Under the pieces are notes generated by a model. It was given only the letters and a program-made list of their open reading frames with translations. It searched no databases and had not been told where the DNA came from. From Arthrobacter sp. CJ23 (lineage in GTDB: Bacteria > Actinomycetota > Actinomycetes > Actinomycetales > Micrococcaceae), in NCBI RefSeq assembly GCF_024741795.1, contig NZ_CP102950.1, positions 3,224,001 to 3,288,000 of the forward strand: a stretch of DNA of 64,000 nucleotides, in the 5' to 3' direction. Shown here one piece after another: positions 16,318-24,940 of this stretch. Position 1 is the stretch's first letter. Each line of letters begins with the position of its first letter. The translations under genes and the position numbers were made by a program.

Positions 16318-17664
16318 TCAGTCTGCCTCCGGGGCGTCGGGAAGCTTCTTCATCCGCCGCAGCGGCGAGAACCACACCGGCGCGCAGCACGCCAGGCTTC
16401 CTGCGACTCCGATCCACATCGTGGTGGTGACGCCCAGCCAGCTGCCCAACACCCCGGACGCCAGTGCCGCCAGCGGCATGACTCCCCAGACAACAAAGCG
16501 GATCGAGGCGTTCATCCGCCCCAGCAGCCGTGGCGGGCAGACGCGCTGCCGCATGGAGAGCTGCATGATGTTGTAGATCAGCACGCCGAATCCGAAGCCG
16601 AACTCCGCGATGACCAGCATCACGGCGGCGGCCAGCTGGCTCGGTGCGAAGACCGACAACGGCACCAAGGCCAGGAAGACGGCGCTCAGCAGCGAACCGA
16701 GCGGGATCACCGTACCTTCCCCCAGCCAGGCGGCGACCTTCGGTGCGGAAACGGCACCCACAAGTCCCCCGGCCGCCCCGACCGCCATGATGACGCCCAT
16801 GTTGTGGGCCCCCAAGTCGAGCGTGCGCAGGACCAGGACAGGGAAGAGCGTCAGGGCAAGGGTGGTGAAGAAATTGACGCCCGCCGTGCAGACCACGATC
16901 CGGCTGATCAGGGGATGGCGGAAAACGAAGGAGAGTCCCTCGCGGACCTCGTGCGCGAGGGGGCGGCGTTCCTGCACCGGGGCCCGGCGCTCGCCGTCCT
17001 TGGTGGCGAGGAGGAACAGTGCAGAGAAGAGATAGCCCAGGGCTTCGCCGGCCAGGATCAGCGGCGCGGAGACCAACAGCAGCAGCCCACCACCTGCTGC
17101 CGGGCCGCCGATCCGGGCAATCTGTGCGGTGGCCTCAAGCTTCGAGTTGGCCTGCGGCACGTTCGCCGCCGGAACCAGCACGGGGATGTAGCTTTGGTAA
17201 GCGACGTCAAAGAACACCGTTGCCGCGCCCAGGACGGCGGAAACCACGAACAAGTGCCAGATCTGCAGGGTCCCGGACCACCACAGCAACGGCAGGGACG
17301 CGATGGCCGCCATCCTGATGAGGTCCGCCGCGATCATGGTGCGGCGCTTGAGCCAGCGGTCCACCCAGGCCCCGGCGGGCAGGCCGATGACCAGGAAGGC
17401 GGCAAGTGCCGAGGCGCCGAGGGCCCCGACTTCAAACTCCGTGGCGCTGAGCAGATCCACGGCCAGGACCGCGAACACCAACTGCCCCAGCTGGGTTCCG
17501 AACTGGCTGGCCGCCTGTCCGCTCCAGAACCGGAGAAAGTTGCTGTCCCGCCACAGCGAGGTGGCGCGCTCGAGTCCGGATAGCCGGATCGGCGTGCCGG
17601 AAACCGGCGAGACGTCTTTGCCCACTGGCACAGTCTGGTTCAGCTGGCGGCCCGGGTCAAACAC
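16318..17664 (-). CDS. MFS transporter (MFS_3, enterobactin-exporter-like)
   Basis: A 448-residue membrane protein with about twelve spans. A cytosolic N-tail leads into LWRDSNFLRFWSGQAASQFG, the typical start of MFS_3 (PF05977) exporters. The motif A loop GAWVDRWLKRR joins spans 2 and 3. The GTG start immediately follows the TAG stop of the upstream membrane-protein gene, so the two are co-translated. It is a likely drug or small-molecule exporter with an unknown substrate. Confidence 0.82.
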   Translation of the reverse strand: MFDPGRQLNQTVPVGKDVSPVSGTPIRLSGLERATSLWRDSNFLRFWSGQAASQFGTQLGQLVFAVLAVDLLSATEFEVGALGASALAAFLVIGLPAGAWVDRWLKRRTMIAADLIRMAAIASLPLLWWSGTLQIWHLFVVSAVLGAATVFFDVAYQSYIPVLVPAANVPQANSKLEATAQIARIGGPAAGGGLLLLVSAPLILAGEALGYLFSALFLLATKDGERRAPVQERRPLAHEVREGLSFVFRHPLISRIVVCTAGVNFFTTLALTLFPVLVLRTLDLGAHNMGVIMAVGAAGGLVGAVSAPKVAAWLGEGTVIPLGSLLSAVFLALVPLSVFAPSQLAAAVMLVIAEFGFGFGVLIYNIMQLSMRQRVCPPRLLGRMNASIRFVVWGVMPLAALASGVLGSWLGVTTTMWIGVAGSLACCAPVWFSPLRRMKKLPDAPEAD

Positions 17665-18054
17665 CTAGCCAAGGTGTCGCCGGCTTTGCCGCCTCAACCG
17701 CGCGGCGACGACCAACATCACTATGGTGACGCCCGCGATCCCGTAGACCCAGGTGTTCCCGGCCGGATCGGCGAGGATGAGCTGCTTGCCTGGCCCGGCT
17801 GCCGCCAGCGCGCCCACGGCTGCGTAGCAGACGATCCCGGCAACCGCCGTCGGGAGCAGTGACCGCGACCAGGCAGCCAGCCACAACTGGACTGCAGCCA
17901 GCAGGACAAGCGCGGCGGCCGCTCCCCAGGAAACGTCGACGCCGGCAATCACCGCAGACTGTCGGTGCAGCGCCGTGCCTGCCAGGGCAGCAAAAAGAGC
18001 CGCCGGCACGGCCGCGGCAAAACCGCGCGCCGCACCGGCGACTCTCTTGTTCAC
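17665..18054 (-). CDS. Small integral membrane protein, four spans
   Basis: A 129-residue hydrophobic protein with about four membrane helices and a basic C-terminus (RLRRQSRRHLG). No family recognised. It starts with GTG 17 nt after the typA stop and its own stop abuts the MFS start, so typA, this gene and the MFS gene may form one operon. It could be an accessory subunit to the exporter, but nothing in the sequence proves this. Confidence 0.65.
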   Translation of the reverse strand: MNKRVAGAARGFAAAVPAALFAALAGTALHRQSAVIAGVDVSWGAAAALVLLAAVQLWLAAWSRSLLPTAVAGIVCYAAVGALAAAGPGKQLILADPAGNTWVYGIAGVTIVMLVVAARLRRQSRRHLG

Positions 18055-18071
18055 TACCCTAACCGGCCGGA

Positions 18072-20000
18072 CTATGCCTTGGCGCGGGCGCGGGTGGCCT
18101 TGGCGCGCTCGTTGGAGTCCAGGATGACCTTGCGGATGCGGATGGACTCAGGCGTAACCTCGACGCACTCGTCCTCGCGGGCGAACTCAAGGGACTCCTC
18201 AAGGGTCAGATCGCGCGGCGGCGTCAGGTTCTCGAAGGTGTCGGAAGAAGCAGCACGCATGTTGGTGAGCTTCTTTTCCTTGGTGATGTTGACGTCCATG
18301 TCGTCTGCACGGGAGTTCTCGCCGACGATCATGCCCTCGTAAACCTCGGAGGTGGGCTTCACGAAGAAGGAACCGCGCTCCTGGAGGTTGATCATGGCGA
18401 ACGGCGTGACCACACCGGCGCGGTCGGCGACCATCGAACCGTTGGTACGGTATTCGATCGGGCCGGCCCACGGCTCGTAGCCCTCGGAGATGGAGGCCGC
18501 GATGCCGGCGCCGCGCGTGTCGGTCAGGAACTTGGTGCGGAAGCCGATCAGGCCACGGGCCGGAACGATGAATTCCATGCGGCACCAGCCGGTGCCGTGG
18601 TTGGCCATGTTGGTCATGCGGCCCTTGCGGGCAGCCATGAGCTGCGTCACGGCGCCGAGGTACTCTTCCGGTACGTCGATGGTCATGTGTTCCATCGGCT
18701 CGTGGATCTTGCCGTCGATGGTCTTGGTGACAACCTGCGGCTTGCCCACGGTCAGCTCGAAGCCTTCGCGGCGCATCTGCTCAACGAGGATGGCCAGCGC
18801 GAGCTCGCCACGGCCCTGGACTTCCCAGGCGTCGGGACGCTCGGTCGGGAGAACCTTGATGGAGACGTTACCGATCAGTTCCTTGTCCAGGCGGTCCTTC
18901 ACCTGGCGGGCAGTGACCTTGGCGCCCTTGACCTTGCCGGCCAGCGGCGAGGTGTTGATACCGATGGTCATGGAGATCGCGGGATCGTCCACGGTGATCA
19001 GGGGCAGCGGCTGCGGGTTCTCGACGTCGGTGAGGGTTTCACCGATGGTGATCTCCTCGATGCCGGCGACGGCGACGATCTCGCCCGGGCCAGCGGACTC
19101 GGCCGGGACGCGGTCCAGTGCCTTGGTGGCCAGCAGTTCGGTGATCTTGACGGTCTTGAGCTCGCCGTTGGCACGTGCCCAGGCAACCTGCTGGCCCTTG
19201 CGCAGGGTGCCGTTGTAGATGCGGAGCAGGGCGAGACGGCCCAGGAACGGCGAGGCGTCCAGGTTGGTCACGTGTGCCTGCAGCACGCCGTCCGGGTTGT
19301 ACGTCGGGGCCGGGATGTGCTCGATGATCGTCTTGAACAGCGGCTCAAGGTCTTCGTTGTCCGGTGCGGAACCGTTTGCCGGCTGGTCGAGGGATGCGCG
19401 GCCAACCTTGGCGGCGGCGTAAACGACGGGGACTTCGAGGACCTTGTCCAGGTCCAGGTCCGGAACTTCGTCGGCGAGGTCCGAAGCCAGGCCCAGCAGC
19501 AGGTCCATGGACTCGTGGACAACTTCATCGATGCGGGCGTCGGGACGGTCAGTCTTGTTGACCAGGAGGATGACCGGCAGGTGCGCAGCCAGGGCCTTGC
19601 GCAGCACAAAGCGGGTCTGCGGCAGCGGGCCCTCGGAGGAGTCGACGAGCAGGACCACGCCGTCGACCATGGACAGGCCGCGCTCCACCTCGCCACCGAA
19701 GTCGGCGTGGCCGGGGGTGTCGATCACGTTGATGGTGATGGTCTCGCCGTTGGACGACGGGCCGTTGTAGGCAACCGTCGTGTTCTTGGCGAGGATGGTG
19801 ATGCCCTTTTCGCGCTCCAGGTCACCGGAGTCCATCACACGGTCTTCGAGGTGGTTGTGCTCGGCAAAGGAGTTGGTCTGCTTGAGCATGGCGTCGACCA
19901 AGGTGGTCTTTCCGTGGTCAACGTGGGCCACAATCGCGACGTTGCGCAGGTCACTGCGCGATGCAGTGTTTGCGGCGGTGTTGGTGGTGGTTTCAGACAT
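18072..20000 (-). CDS. typA: Translational GTPase TypA/BipA
   Basis: A 642-residue ribosome-associated GTPase of the EF-G superfamily. G1 is AHVDHGKTT (25-33), G3 DTPGHADFGGEVE, and G4 NKTD. The C-terminal TypA-specific block MANHGTGWCRMEFIVPARGLIGFR is present. It acts on 50S assembly and translation under stress or low temperature. Length is normal. Promoter elements must lie within the 272-bp divergent region to the SGNH gene. Confidence 0.95.
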   Translation of the reverse strand: MSETTTNTAANTASRSDLRNVAIVAHVDHGKTTLVDAMLKQTNSFAEHNHLEDRVMDSGDLEREKGITILAKNTTVAYNGPSSNGETITINVIDTPGHADFGGEVERGLSMVDGVVLLVDSSEGPLPQTRFVLRKALAAHLPVILLVNKTDRPDARIDEVVHESMDLLLGLASDLADEVPDLDLDKVLEVPVVYAAAKVGRASLDQPANGSAPDNEDLEPLFKTIIEHIPAPTYNPDGVLQAHVTNLDASPFLGRLALLRIYNGTLRKGQQVAWARANGELKTVKITELLATKALDRVPAESAGPGEIVAVAGIEEITIGETLTDVENPQPLPLITVDDPAISMTIGINTSPLAGKVKGAKVTARQVKDRLDKELIGNVSIKVLPTERPDAWEVQGRGELALAILVEQMRREGFELTVGKPQVVTKTIDGKIHEPMEHMTIDVPEEYLGAVTQLMAARKGRMTNMANHGTGWCRMEFIVPARGLIGFRTKFLTDTRGAGIAASISEGYEPWAGPIEYRTNGSMVADRAGVVTPFAMINLQERGSFFVKPTSEVYEGMIVGENSRADDMDVNITKEKKLTNMRAASSDTFENLTPPRDLTLEESLEFAREDECVEVTPESIRIRKVILDSNERAKATRARAKA

Positions 20001-20148
20001 GCGTAATGGCTCGATTCAGTGGTGAAGTCAGCTGTTGTATCGCGACATTTCCAACTGGAACGCACGACGGATTAGACCCGTTAACACAGGGCACCTTCCA
20101 AGAGTCTAGACGATATGGTATTTATTGGCCTAAAAATGACCCTGGGCA

Positions 20149-20162
20149 CCACAAATTTGTGG
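20149..20162. promoter_or_regulatory. 14-bp perfect palindrome between typA and the SGNH gene
   Basis: CCACAAATTTGTGG is an exact palindrome in an AT-richer divergent intergenic region of 272 bp. It has the form of a dimeric repressor site. No regulator gene lies beside it. Confidence 0.4.
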
Positions 20163-20272
20163 CCTTCATCACACATTAACTGCCGTGGGCAAGGCTCCTC
20201 TTTCCGGCTGGTCATTCGGTCCCGGATGGCCGAGTATTGCAAGGACAGCAGGACCCATCCCGGAGAACATCG

Positions 20273-21124
20273 ATGCGAACCACCACGGCCTTGATGCGCA
20301 GAGCCGCGCCGTTGATTGTCGCCGCCATGCTCCTGGCAGCCTGTGGGGCACCCACGGCGGATCCGATGCCCTCCGGTGCGGCATCCACCCCTTCTGCTGC
20401 CGCAGGCCAAGCCTCAGCCCCGCAGACGGCACGCGAACAAGGGGCCGTCCCCCAACTGCCCGTCGGTTCCCTCTACAAGAATCCCGCCAGCCAGCGCAAC
20501 GAGCGGATCGTGGCCGATGTTGAACACACCGCCGTGCTGATCGGGGACTCCCAGTCCGAGCCGGACAACTCATGGCCACAGCGTGCCATCGCCGCACTCG
20601 GCTACAAGGTGCACCTCGTGGGCGGCGGCGGGACCGGTTTCGTGGCCGGTACTGCGGCCATCGGCAACTACGTCGATGCCCTGCAAGAGGGCGACTGGGC
20701 GCTTCCTTACGGCGATCCCCCCTTGGTGGTCATCCAAGGCGGCGGAAACGACGCGTCACGAGGGATTCCCGACGCCCAGATCCAGGCCAACGCCGTCAAA
20801 CTCATCGCGGCTCTCAGGAAGCGCTACCCGGAGGCCCGGCTGGTCCTCGTCGGGACCCTGGCCAGGGGCGCCGCCAACGGCGGCGGACGGCGCACACAAG
20901 TGGATGCCCTCCTCGGACGGGTTGCGGCCAAGGAAGGCGTCGCCTTCGTCAGCGTCGGCGATTGGCTGACCCGGTACGACGCCGCCGGTGACCTTTTGGA
21001 CGGCGTCCACCTGAAGGCCTCCGGCCACGCGAAGCTTGGCCCCATCCTTGCCCGCAGGCTTGCCGCTTTCGGCCTCGGCATCGGCCTGCCGCCCGGCGGC
21101 GTCAAGCCCTTGCCCGTGCAATAG
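20273..21124 (+). CDS. SGNH/GDSL-hydrolase lipoprotein
   Basis: A 283-residue exported protein. The signal peptide ends in LAAC, with lipidated Cys24, then a Ser/Ala/Pro linker of about 60 residues. The hydrolase domain has block I LIGDSQSEPDN (nucleophile Ser), a Gly and Asn in VIQGGGNDAS, and block V DGVHLKASGH with the Asp-x-x-His dyad. It is probably an esterase or deacylase at the cell surface acting on wall glycans or lipids. The start was chosen for GGAGAA upstream and the short positively charged n-region. Confidence 0.85.
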   Translation: MRTTTALMRRAAPLIVAAMLLAACGAPTADPMPSGAASTPSAAAGQASAPQTAREQGAVPQLPVGSLYKNPASQRNERIVADVEHTAVLIGDSQSEPDNSWPQRAIAALGYKVHLVGGGGTGFVAGTAAIGNYVDALQEGDWALPYGDPPLVVIQGGGNDASRGIPDAQIQANAVKLIAALRKRYPEARLVLVGTLARGAANGGGRRTQVDALLGRVAAKEGVAFVSVGDWLTRYDAAGDLLDGVHLKASGHAKLGPILARRLAAFGLGIGLPPGGVKPLPVQ

Positions 21125-21141
21125 CTCCTGTCAGCAAGCGC

Positions 21142-21184
21142 AAAGAGCCGGTGGCTCCTCCCTGGGAGGAACCACCGGCTCTTT
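21142..21184. terminator. Bidirectional terminator, SGNH gene/dpp operon
   Basis: AAAGAGCCGGTGG pairs with CCACCGGCTCTTT, extended by an inner CTCC/GGAG stem. A/T tracts at both ends fit termination of both convergent units. Confidence 0.8.
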
Positions 21185-21208
21185 CATGCTGCTGGCGTCA
21201 GGGACCGC

Positions 21209-22924
21209 TCAGGCCACCTCTGGCGGCAGCATGAGGCTGGCGCCGGGAATCGCGTTGAGGAGTGCCTTGGTGTACTCCTGCTGCGGGGCATCGAACACAT
21301 GGTCCGTGGTGCCCGTCTCGACGAGCTTGCCCTTCTGCATCACACAGACATGGTCGGCGATCTGCCGGACCACGGCGAGGTCGTGGGTGATGAAGAGGTA
21401 CGTCAGGCCAAGGTTGGACTGCAGTTCGGCGAGCAGGTTCAGGACCTGGGCCTGGACAAGGACGTCCAGGGCCGAAACCGCTTCGTCGCAGATGATCACT
21501 TCAGGATCCAGTGCCAGGGCCCGGGCGATTGCCACGCGCTGGCGCTGGCCGCCGGAGAGCTCGTTCGGGTACCGCTGCATGCTGGACTGTGGCAGCGCCA
21601 CCTGGTCCAGCAGTTCCCGGACCTTCTTCTCGCGGCTCGCCTTGTCTCCGATCTTGTGGGTCCGCAGCGGCTCCTCGATGGTCCTGAAGATGTTGTACAT
21701 CGGATCCAAGGAGCCGTACGGGTCCTGGAAGATCGGCTGGACCCGGCGCCTGAACTTGAAGACCTCACGGCTGTTCAGCGTGGAGGTATCCACGCCGTCG
21801 AAGATGATCTTTCCGGACGTCGGCTGCAGGAGGCTCAGCACCATCTGGGCCACCGTGGACTTGCCGGAACCCGACTCCCCCACGATCGCCGTCGTTGTTC
21901 CGCGCTTGACGCTGAAGGAAACGTTGTCCACCGCGGTGAAGTCCGTAGACTTCGCGAATCCGGAGCGCAGCTTGAAGACCTTGCTCAGGTTCTCAACCGT
22001 CAGCACGTCCTCGGGGAGCGCCTTCTCAACGAATGCTTCCGAGGGGGCCAGCAGTTCCTGCGACTCAATGCCCTGCTCCTTGGCCGCCTGGATGCGGCGG
22101 GAAGCCAGCGACGGCGCCGAAGCGACCAGGCGCTGCGTGTAGGGGTGCTGCGGGTTGCGGAGCAGTTCCAGCGAAGGACCTGCCTCGACCACCTGGCCGC
22201 GGTACATGACCACCACCTTGTCGGCACGCTCGGCAGCGAGGCCAAGATCGTGGGTGATGAGCAGGACAGCGGTCCCAAGGTCCGTTGTCATGGTCTCGAG
22301 GTGGTCCAGGATCTGCCGTTGTACGGTCACGTCCAAGGCCGACGTCGGTTCATCGGCAATCAGCAGCCGGGGCTGGCATGACAGGCCGATCGCGATCAGG
22401 GCACGTTGGCGCATGCCGCCCGAAAACTCGTGCGGGTACTGCTTTGCCCGGCGGGCCGAGTCCGGCAGTCCCGCCTCCGCAAGGACCTTGGCGACGTCGG
22501 CAGGATTGCTCTCCTTGCCGTTGGCGCGCAGGGTTTCGCGAACCTGGGCACCGATCTTCCAAACCGGGTTCAGGTTGGACATCGGGTCCTGGGGCACCAT
22601 GCCGATGGTGTTGCCGCGGAGTTCAATCATGCGGCTTTCCGAGACATGGGCGATGTCCTCGCCGTCGAGCAGGATCTGGCCGCCGGACACCCGGCCATTG
22701 GCCGGCAGGAGGCCGATGGCGGCAAGGGCCGTGGTCGACTTCCCCGAGCCCGACTCCCCCACAATGGCGACGGTCTCGCCGGGCATGATGGTCAGGTGGG
22801 CGTTCTTGACCGCCTGGAAATCACCGTTGGCAGTCTGGAAGGTGATTTCCAGGTCCTTGATTTCGAGCAGCGGCCGCTCATCGGGAGTGCCGGCCTCGTT
22901 GATGGTGACGTTGGACGTCGTCAT
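21209..22924 (-). CDS. Dipeptide/oligopeptide ABC transporter ATPase (fused DppD-DppF type)
   Basis: A protein of about 571 residues containing two complete ABC ATPase domains. Counted from the alternative ATG at 22939, Walker A is GESGSGKST at 61-69 and again at 354-362; signatures are FSGGMRQR in the first half and LSGGQRQR in the second. Each half ends with an oligopeptide-type C-terminal extension (NPQHPYT and APQQEYT). It powers the two permeases encoded upstream. The start at 22924 has AAGGA 7 nt upstream; the ATG at 22939 overlaps the permease stop as ATGA and is also possible. Confidence 0.92.
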   Translation of the reverse strand: MTTSNVTINEAGTPDERPLLEIKDLEITFQTANGDFQAVKNAHLTIMPGETVAIVGESGSGKSTTALAAIGLLPANGRVSGGQILLDGEDIAHVSESRMIELRGNTIGMVPQDPMSNLNPVWKIGAQVRETLRANGKESNPADVAKVLAEAGLPDSARRAKQYPHEFSGGMRQRALIAIGLSCQPRLLIADEPTSALDVTVQRQILDHLETMTTDLGTAVLLITHDLGLAAERADKVVVMYRGQVVEAGPSLELLRNPQHPYTQRLVASAPSLASRRIQAAKEQGIESQELLAPSEAFVEKALPEDVLTVENLSKVFKLRSGFAKSTDFTAVDNVSFSVKRGTTTAIVGESGSGKSTVAQMVLSLLQPTSGKIIFDGVDTSTLNSREVFKFRRRVQPIFQDPYGSLDPMYNIFRTIEEPLRTHKIGDKASREKKVRELLDQVALPQSSMQRYPNELSGGQRQRVAIARALALDPEVIICDEAVSALDVLVQAQVLNLLAELQSNLGLTYLFITHDLAVVRQIADHVCVMQKGKLVETGTTDHVFDAPQQEYTKALLNAIPGASLMLPPEVA

Positions 22925-22935
22925 GTGTGAATCCT

Positions 22936-23886
22936 TCATCGCTGGCGGCTCTTGGGGTCCAGGGCGTCACGCAGGGCATCGCCCAGCATGATGAAGCTCA
23001 GAACCGTGACGGACAGGGCCAGGGAGGGGTAGAGCAGGACCTCGGGGTTGGTCCGCAGGGTTGACTGTGCAGCCGAGATGTCATTGCCCCAGGACATGAC
23101 GTGCCCGGGCATGCCGATGCCCAGGAAGGACAGCGTTGCTTCGGTCACGATGAACACGCCAAGCTCCATGGTGGCCAGCACGATGATGGGCGCCAGGGCA
23201 TTGGGCAGCACGTGGCGGATCAGGGAGCCGATACGCGAAACACCAAGGGAGCGCGCTGCAGTGACGAAGTCGGCATTGCGGACCTCGATGACGGCGCCTC
23301 GGGTAATACGGGCCATCTGGGGCCAGCCGAGCATCACGATCACCATGACAACGGTCCATACGCTCTTGTTTTCGCGGAAAAACGGCAGCTGGGTGATGAC
23401 CAGGGCGCCGAGGACCAGCGGCAAGGCGAAGAAGATGTCGCCAAGACGCGCGATCACGGCGTCGATCCAGCCGCCGTAGAAGCCGGCCAGCGCACCGAAG
23501 GTAACGCCGATGATGAGAACGCAGATAACAGAGAACACGCCGACGGTCAGGGAAGCCTGCGTTCCGTGGATGATGCGCGAGTAGATGTCACAGCCCTGGA
23601 AGGTGAAGCCCAAGGGGTGGCCTCCAGTGGGCCCTGCCAGAGAGTCGGCGAGCTGGCAATTGTTGTTCGGCGGCGTCTGCGTGAACAACCCGGGGAACAG
23701 GGCCACAACTACCAGCAGCGCGATCATCAGCGCCGAAATGATGAAGAGGGGCCGGCGGCGGAGTTTCTTCCAGGCATCTGCCCACAGGCTCAGCGGGGCG
23801 GCGTCCACTTTCAGGGTGTCGGTGGCCAGCAGCGGGGTTTCGTCGATCGGAGCAACGTAGTGCTCGATTTGGCGGTTACTTTTCAT
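22936..23886 (-). CDS. Dipeptide/oligopeptide ABC transporter permease (DppC type)
   Basis: A 316-residue permease with an N-terminal cytosolic tail, the OppC/DppC N-terminal domain (DAWKKLRRRPLFIISALMIA) and about six spans. The EAA loop reads DFVTAARSLGVSRIGSLIRHVLPN. The ATG at 23886 (MKSNRQIEHY) overlaps the preceding permease gene by 11 nt; an open frame further upstream is only the shadow of that gene. Confidence 0.92.
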   Translation of the reverse strand: MKSNRQIEHYVAPIDETPLLATDTLKVDAAPLSLWADAWKKLRRRPLFIISALMIALLVVVALFPGLFTQTPPNNNCQLADSLAGPTGGHPLGFTFQGCDIYSRIIHGTQASLTVGVFSVICVLIIGVTFGALAGFYGGWIDAVIARLGDIFFALPLVLGALVITQLPFFRENKSVWTVVMVIVMLGWPQMARITRGAVIEVRNADFVTAARSLGVSRIGSLIRHVLPNALAPIIVLATMELGVFIVTEATLSFLGIGMPGHVMSWGNDISAAQSTLRTNPEVLLYPSLALSVTVLSFIMLGDALRDALDPKSRQR

Positions 23887-24805
23887 AGCGGATCCTCGGG
23901 TCAAGCCAGGCGTACAGAAGGTCGACCAACAGGTTGGCAAACACGAAGACCAGCACCAGGATGCTGACGATGGCGACCACAGTGGGGCCTTCGCTGCGGA
24001 GAACGGCTTGGTACAGCTTCTGTCCGACGCCCGGGACGTTGAAGATGCCCTCCGTGACGATGGCGCCGCCCATGAGTCCGCCCAGGTTGGCGCCGAGATA
24101 GGTGACCACGGGAATCATGGAATTGCGCAGGATGTGGGCGAGGACCACGCGCGGCCGCGACAAGCCCTTGGCGGTAGCTGTGCGCACGTAGTCCGCGTTC
24201 ATGTTTTCAATGACCGAAGCGCGGGTGAGGCGCAGCACGTAGGCAAAGGACACCAGACCGAGCACCGTGGCGGGAAGGAGCAGGCTGCCCCAGTCAGCGT
24301 TGGAACCGACCGTGGGCTTGGCCCAGCCCAGCTGCACGCCCACGACGAACTGCAGGACGAAGCCCAGGACGAACGTGGGCACGGCGATGACGACGAGCGA
24401 GGCCACCAGGACGGTGGAGTCGAAGATCTTGCCGCGGCGCAGACCGGCCACCAGGCCGAAGGCCACACCAAAGACGGCCTGGATGATCAGTGCTTCAACG
24501 GCAAGCATCGCGGTGACCGGGAAGATCCGGCCCAGGGTGGCCGCGATGGGCTGGCCCGTGAAGTCGACGCCGAGGTTGAGGGTGAAGAGGTTCTTGAGGA
24601 ACAGCCCGTACTGGACCCAGAAGGGCTGGTCAAGGTTGTACTGCTGGCGCAAAGCCGCAATGACGGCCTCACTCGGGGGCCGGTCGCCGAACAACGCGGC
24701 GATTGGGTCACCCGGGAGGGCAAACACCATGAAATAAACGAGCAGGGTGGTTCCCAGGAAGACCGGGATGACCTGGAGCAAGCGCCGGAGGATGTACTGG
24801 ATCAC
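23876..24805 (-). CDS. Dipeptide/oligopeptide ABC transporter permease (DppB type)
   Basis: A 309-residue permease starting MIQYILRRLLQVIPVFLGTT, the standard DppB/OppB first span. It has the large extracytoplasmic loop before span 2 and the EAA loop DYVRTATAKGLSRPRVVLAHILRN. It partners DppC in the translocation pore. It lies 135 nt after the binding-protein gene, with a hairpin in between. Confidence 0.92.
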   Translation of the reverse strand: MIQYILRRLLQVIPVFLGTTLLVYFMVFALPGDPIAALFGDRPPSEAVIAALRQQYNLDQPFWVQYGLFLKNLFTLNLGVDFTGQPIAATLGRIFPVTAMLAVEALIIQAVFGVAFGLVAGLRRGKIFDSTVLVASLVVIAVPTFVLGFVLQFVVGVQLGWAKPTVGSNADWGSLLLPATVLGLVSFAYVLRLTRASVIENMNADYVRTATAKGLSRPRVVLAHILRNSMIPVVTYLGANLGGLMGGAIVTEGIFNVPGVGQKLYQAVLRSEGPTVVAIVSILVLVFVFANLLVDLLYAWLDPRIRYEK

Positions 24806-24879
24806 AGCTGCACCTCCGAGGCACTGGTGGAACTAAGGGGATTCATATGGGACAGCTTTCCTGCCGGATTCAAGGCCAT

Positions 24880-24905
24880 GGGGGCCCGGCCGTGGCCGGA
24901 CCCCC
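24880..24905 (-). terminator. Intra-operon hairpin after the binding-protein gene
   Basis: GGGGG pairs with CCCCC, with an inner CCGGC/GCCGG stem, in the 135-nt gap between the binding-protein gene and the first permease gene. It probably attenuates transcription so that the binding protein is made in excess. Confidence 0.55.
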
Positions 24906-24940
24906 AATGGTTTATTGAGTTTGGACTGGTTCCTGAAGGA

